Below, piece after piece: positions 63,385 through 64,000 of a stretch of DNA of 64,000 bases; the stretch's first letter is position 1; each line of letters starts with the position of its first letter. A program made the translations under genes and the position numbers. Location of the stretch: contig CAYTKT010000001.1 in assembly GCA_964438605.1 (NCBI GenBank), positions 62,001 through 126,000 of the forward strand, written 5' to 3'. A model generated the notes under the pieces. It made no database searches. It worked only from the letters and a program-made list of their open reading frames with translations, and had not been told where the DNA came from. This DNA comes from Alangreenwoodia sp964438605 (GTDB lineage: Bacteria; Bacillota; Clostridia; Peptostreptococcales; Anaerovoracaceae).

Positions 63385-64000
63385 TCAGCTCAGCCTTCCG
63401 TTTTCCACCGTATACGAATGATCTGCAATCCCCAGCGTTGATTTTCTATGAGAAACGAGAACGACCGTCTTTTCTCCGCGGCTCTCCCTCAACGCGCGCA
63501 AAACGACGCCCTCGTTCAGGCTGTCAAGATTGCTCGTCGGCTCGTCAAGCAAAAGAAACGGCGCATCATGAAGAAACGCACGCGCCAACCCGATTCGCTG
63601 CCGTTCTCCGCCGGAAAGCGTTTCTCCCAGTTCTCCGACAGGTGTGTCATACCCCTGGGGCAGCGTCATAATAAAATCGTGAAGCGACGCTTTTCTGGCG
63701 GCCGCTTCGACTTCCTCGCGTGTCGCGTCCGCTTTTCCGATCCTGATATTATCGCCGATACTGTCGTGAAACAGATCCGTGTCCTGAATCATATATCCTT
63801 CCATTTCACGTAAATGCGCCGTCTTAATCAGATCCACGCTGGTTCCGGAAATCAGGACGCTGTCTTTCGGCGCATTCCAAAAACGCATTAAGAGTTTCAG
63901 AAGCGTCGATTTTCCGGAGCCGCTTCGTCCTGTCACCCCAATAATTTCACCCTTTGGAAATTCAATCGTCAGATCGTGCAGCACGTCTTCTCCATCGTAA
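63385..64000 (-). CDS. ABC exporter ATPase domain, N terminus beyond window
   Basis: About 205 codons visible, running off the right edge. It has Walker A GVTGRSGSGKSTLLKLLM, a Q-loop GYMIQDTDLFHDSIGDNI, the signature LSGGERQRIGLARAFL, Walker B FLLLDEPTSNLD and the H-loop SHRKST. The sequence before Walker A (YDGEDVLHDLTIEFPKGE) continues beyond 64000, so a transmembrane half-transporter domain is expected upstream. Sequence type is closest to ABCB/CydCD-like exporters. Pairing with DtxR-like regulators suggests a metal or siderophore-related substrate; that is inference. Confidence 0.85.
   Translation of the reverse strand, partial: YDGEDVLHDLTIEFPKGEIIGVTGRSGSGKSTLLKLLMRFWNAPKDSVLISGTSVDLIKTAHLREMEGYMIQDTDLFHDSIGDNIRIGKADATREEVEAAARKASLHDFIMTLPQGYDTPVGELGETLSGGERQRIGLARAFLHDAPFLLLDEPTSNLDSLNEGVVLRALRESRGEKTVVLVSHRKSTLGIADHSYTVENGRLS

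Noticed and set aside
1..64000. CRISPR array
   Set aside because: No regularly spaced identical repeats with unique spacers were seen; the repeats found are short, degenerate or single palindromes.

Overview
The window looks like a low-to-mid GC Clostridia (Eubacteriales) chromosome segment. The evidence is a complete Gram-positive-style division and cell wall (dcw) cluster, a MurE with the DNPR motif for meso-diaminopimelate, a zinc-type ribosomal protein L32, HxlR regulators, and the clostridial order rsmD-coaD-coiled-coil protein-ylbJ-tmcAL-ackA-rpmF. Placement near Family XIII (Anaerovoracaceae) is only a guess from gene content. Almost everything lies on the minus strand, so operons read from high to low coordinate.

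Region 1 (1-17136): a SpoU-type rRNA methyltransferase cut by the left edge, then the dcw cluster in transcription order mraZ-rsmH-ftsL-PBP-murE-murF-mraY-murD-ftsW-murG-murA stub-ftsQ-ftsZ. murB, murC and ftsA are absent here. A 67-residue MurA N-terminal fragment overlaps ftsQ by four bases. Upstream of mraZ lie a consensus promoter and repeated GTGGAG/ATGGRG boxes that could bind MraZ. A tRNA-Glu(CTC) with its own promoter and terminator follows.

Region 2 (17455-28953): DUF554, ychF, lgt, DUF445, a long-chain acyl-CoA ligase, two flavodoxin-fold reductases separated by a TnpB (IS200/IS605) relic, an HxlR regulator, a radical SAM protein, and a small membrane protein coupled to a FabG-like reductase. 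Region 3 (29099-38758): rpmF, ackA, tmcAL, a half-length ylbJ, a coiled-coil protein, coaD, rsmD, an SDR and a membrane protein. DUF177/yceD, the usual partner of rpmF, is missing and ylbJ lacks its N-terminal half.

Region 4 (38643-48528) is the most distinctive. A family I CoA-transferase and a three-gene operon (two VAO/GlcD-type flavoproteins flanking a two-cluster Fe-S protein) have strong promoters and AGA-biased, high-expression-type codon use, unlike the surrounding genes. The Fe-S protein resembles HdrD/GlpC but its CCG domains have lost their cysteine motifs. The operon has a roughly 460-base leader and a divergent HxlR regulator. A DUF1266-DUF2185 protein and a nitroreductase relic lie between. 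This is the best candidate for an undescribed catabolic or electron-transfer system; its substrate cannot be read from the sequence.

Region 5 (48528-64000): a perfect 54-base palindrome, dnaE, a DUF5662 protein, a SurA/PrsA-like lipoprotein, mfd, pth, prs, glmU, two winged-helix regulators (one DtxR-like) and the end of an ABC exporter. Several housekeeping proteins (SpoU methylase, MurD, TmcAL, Mfd, Pth) carry low-complexity insertions or tails, which appears to be a trait of this lineage.
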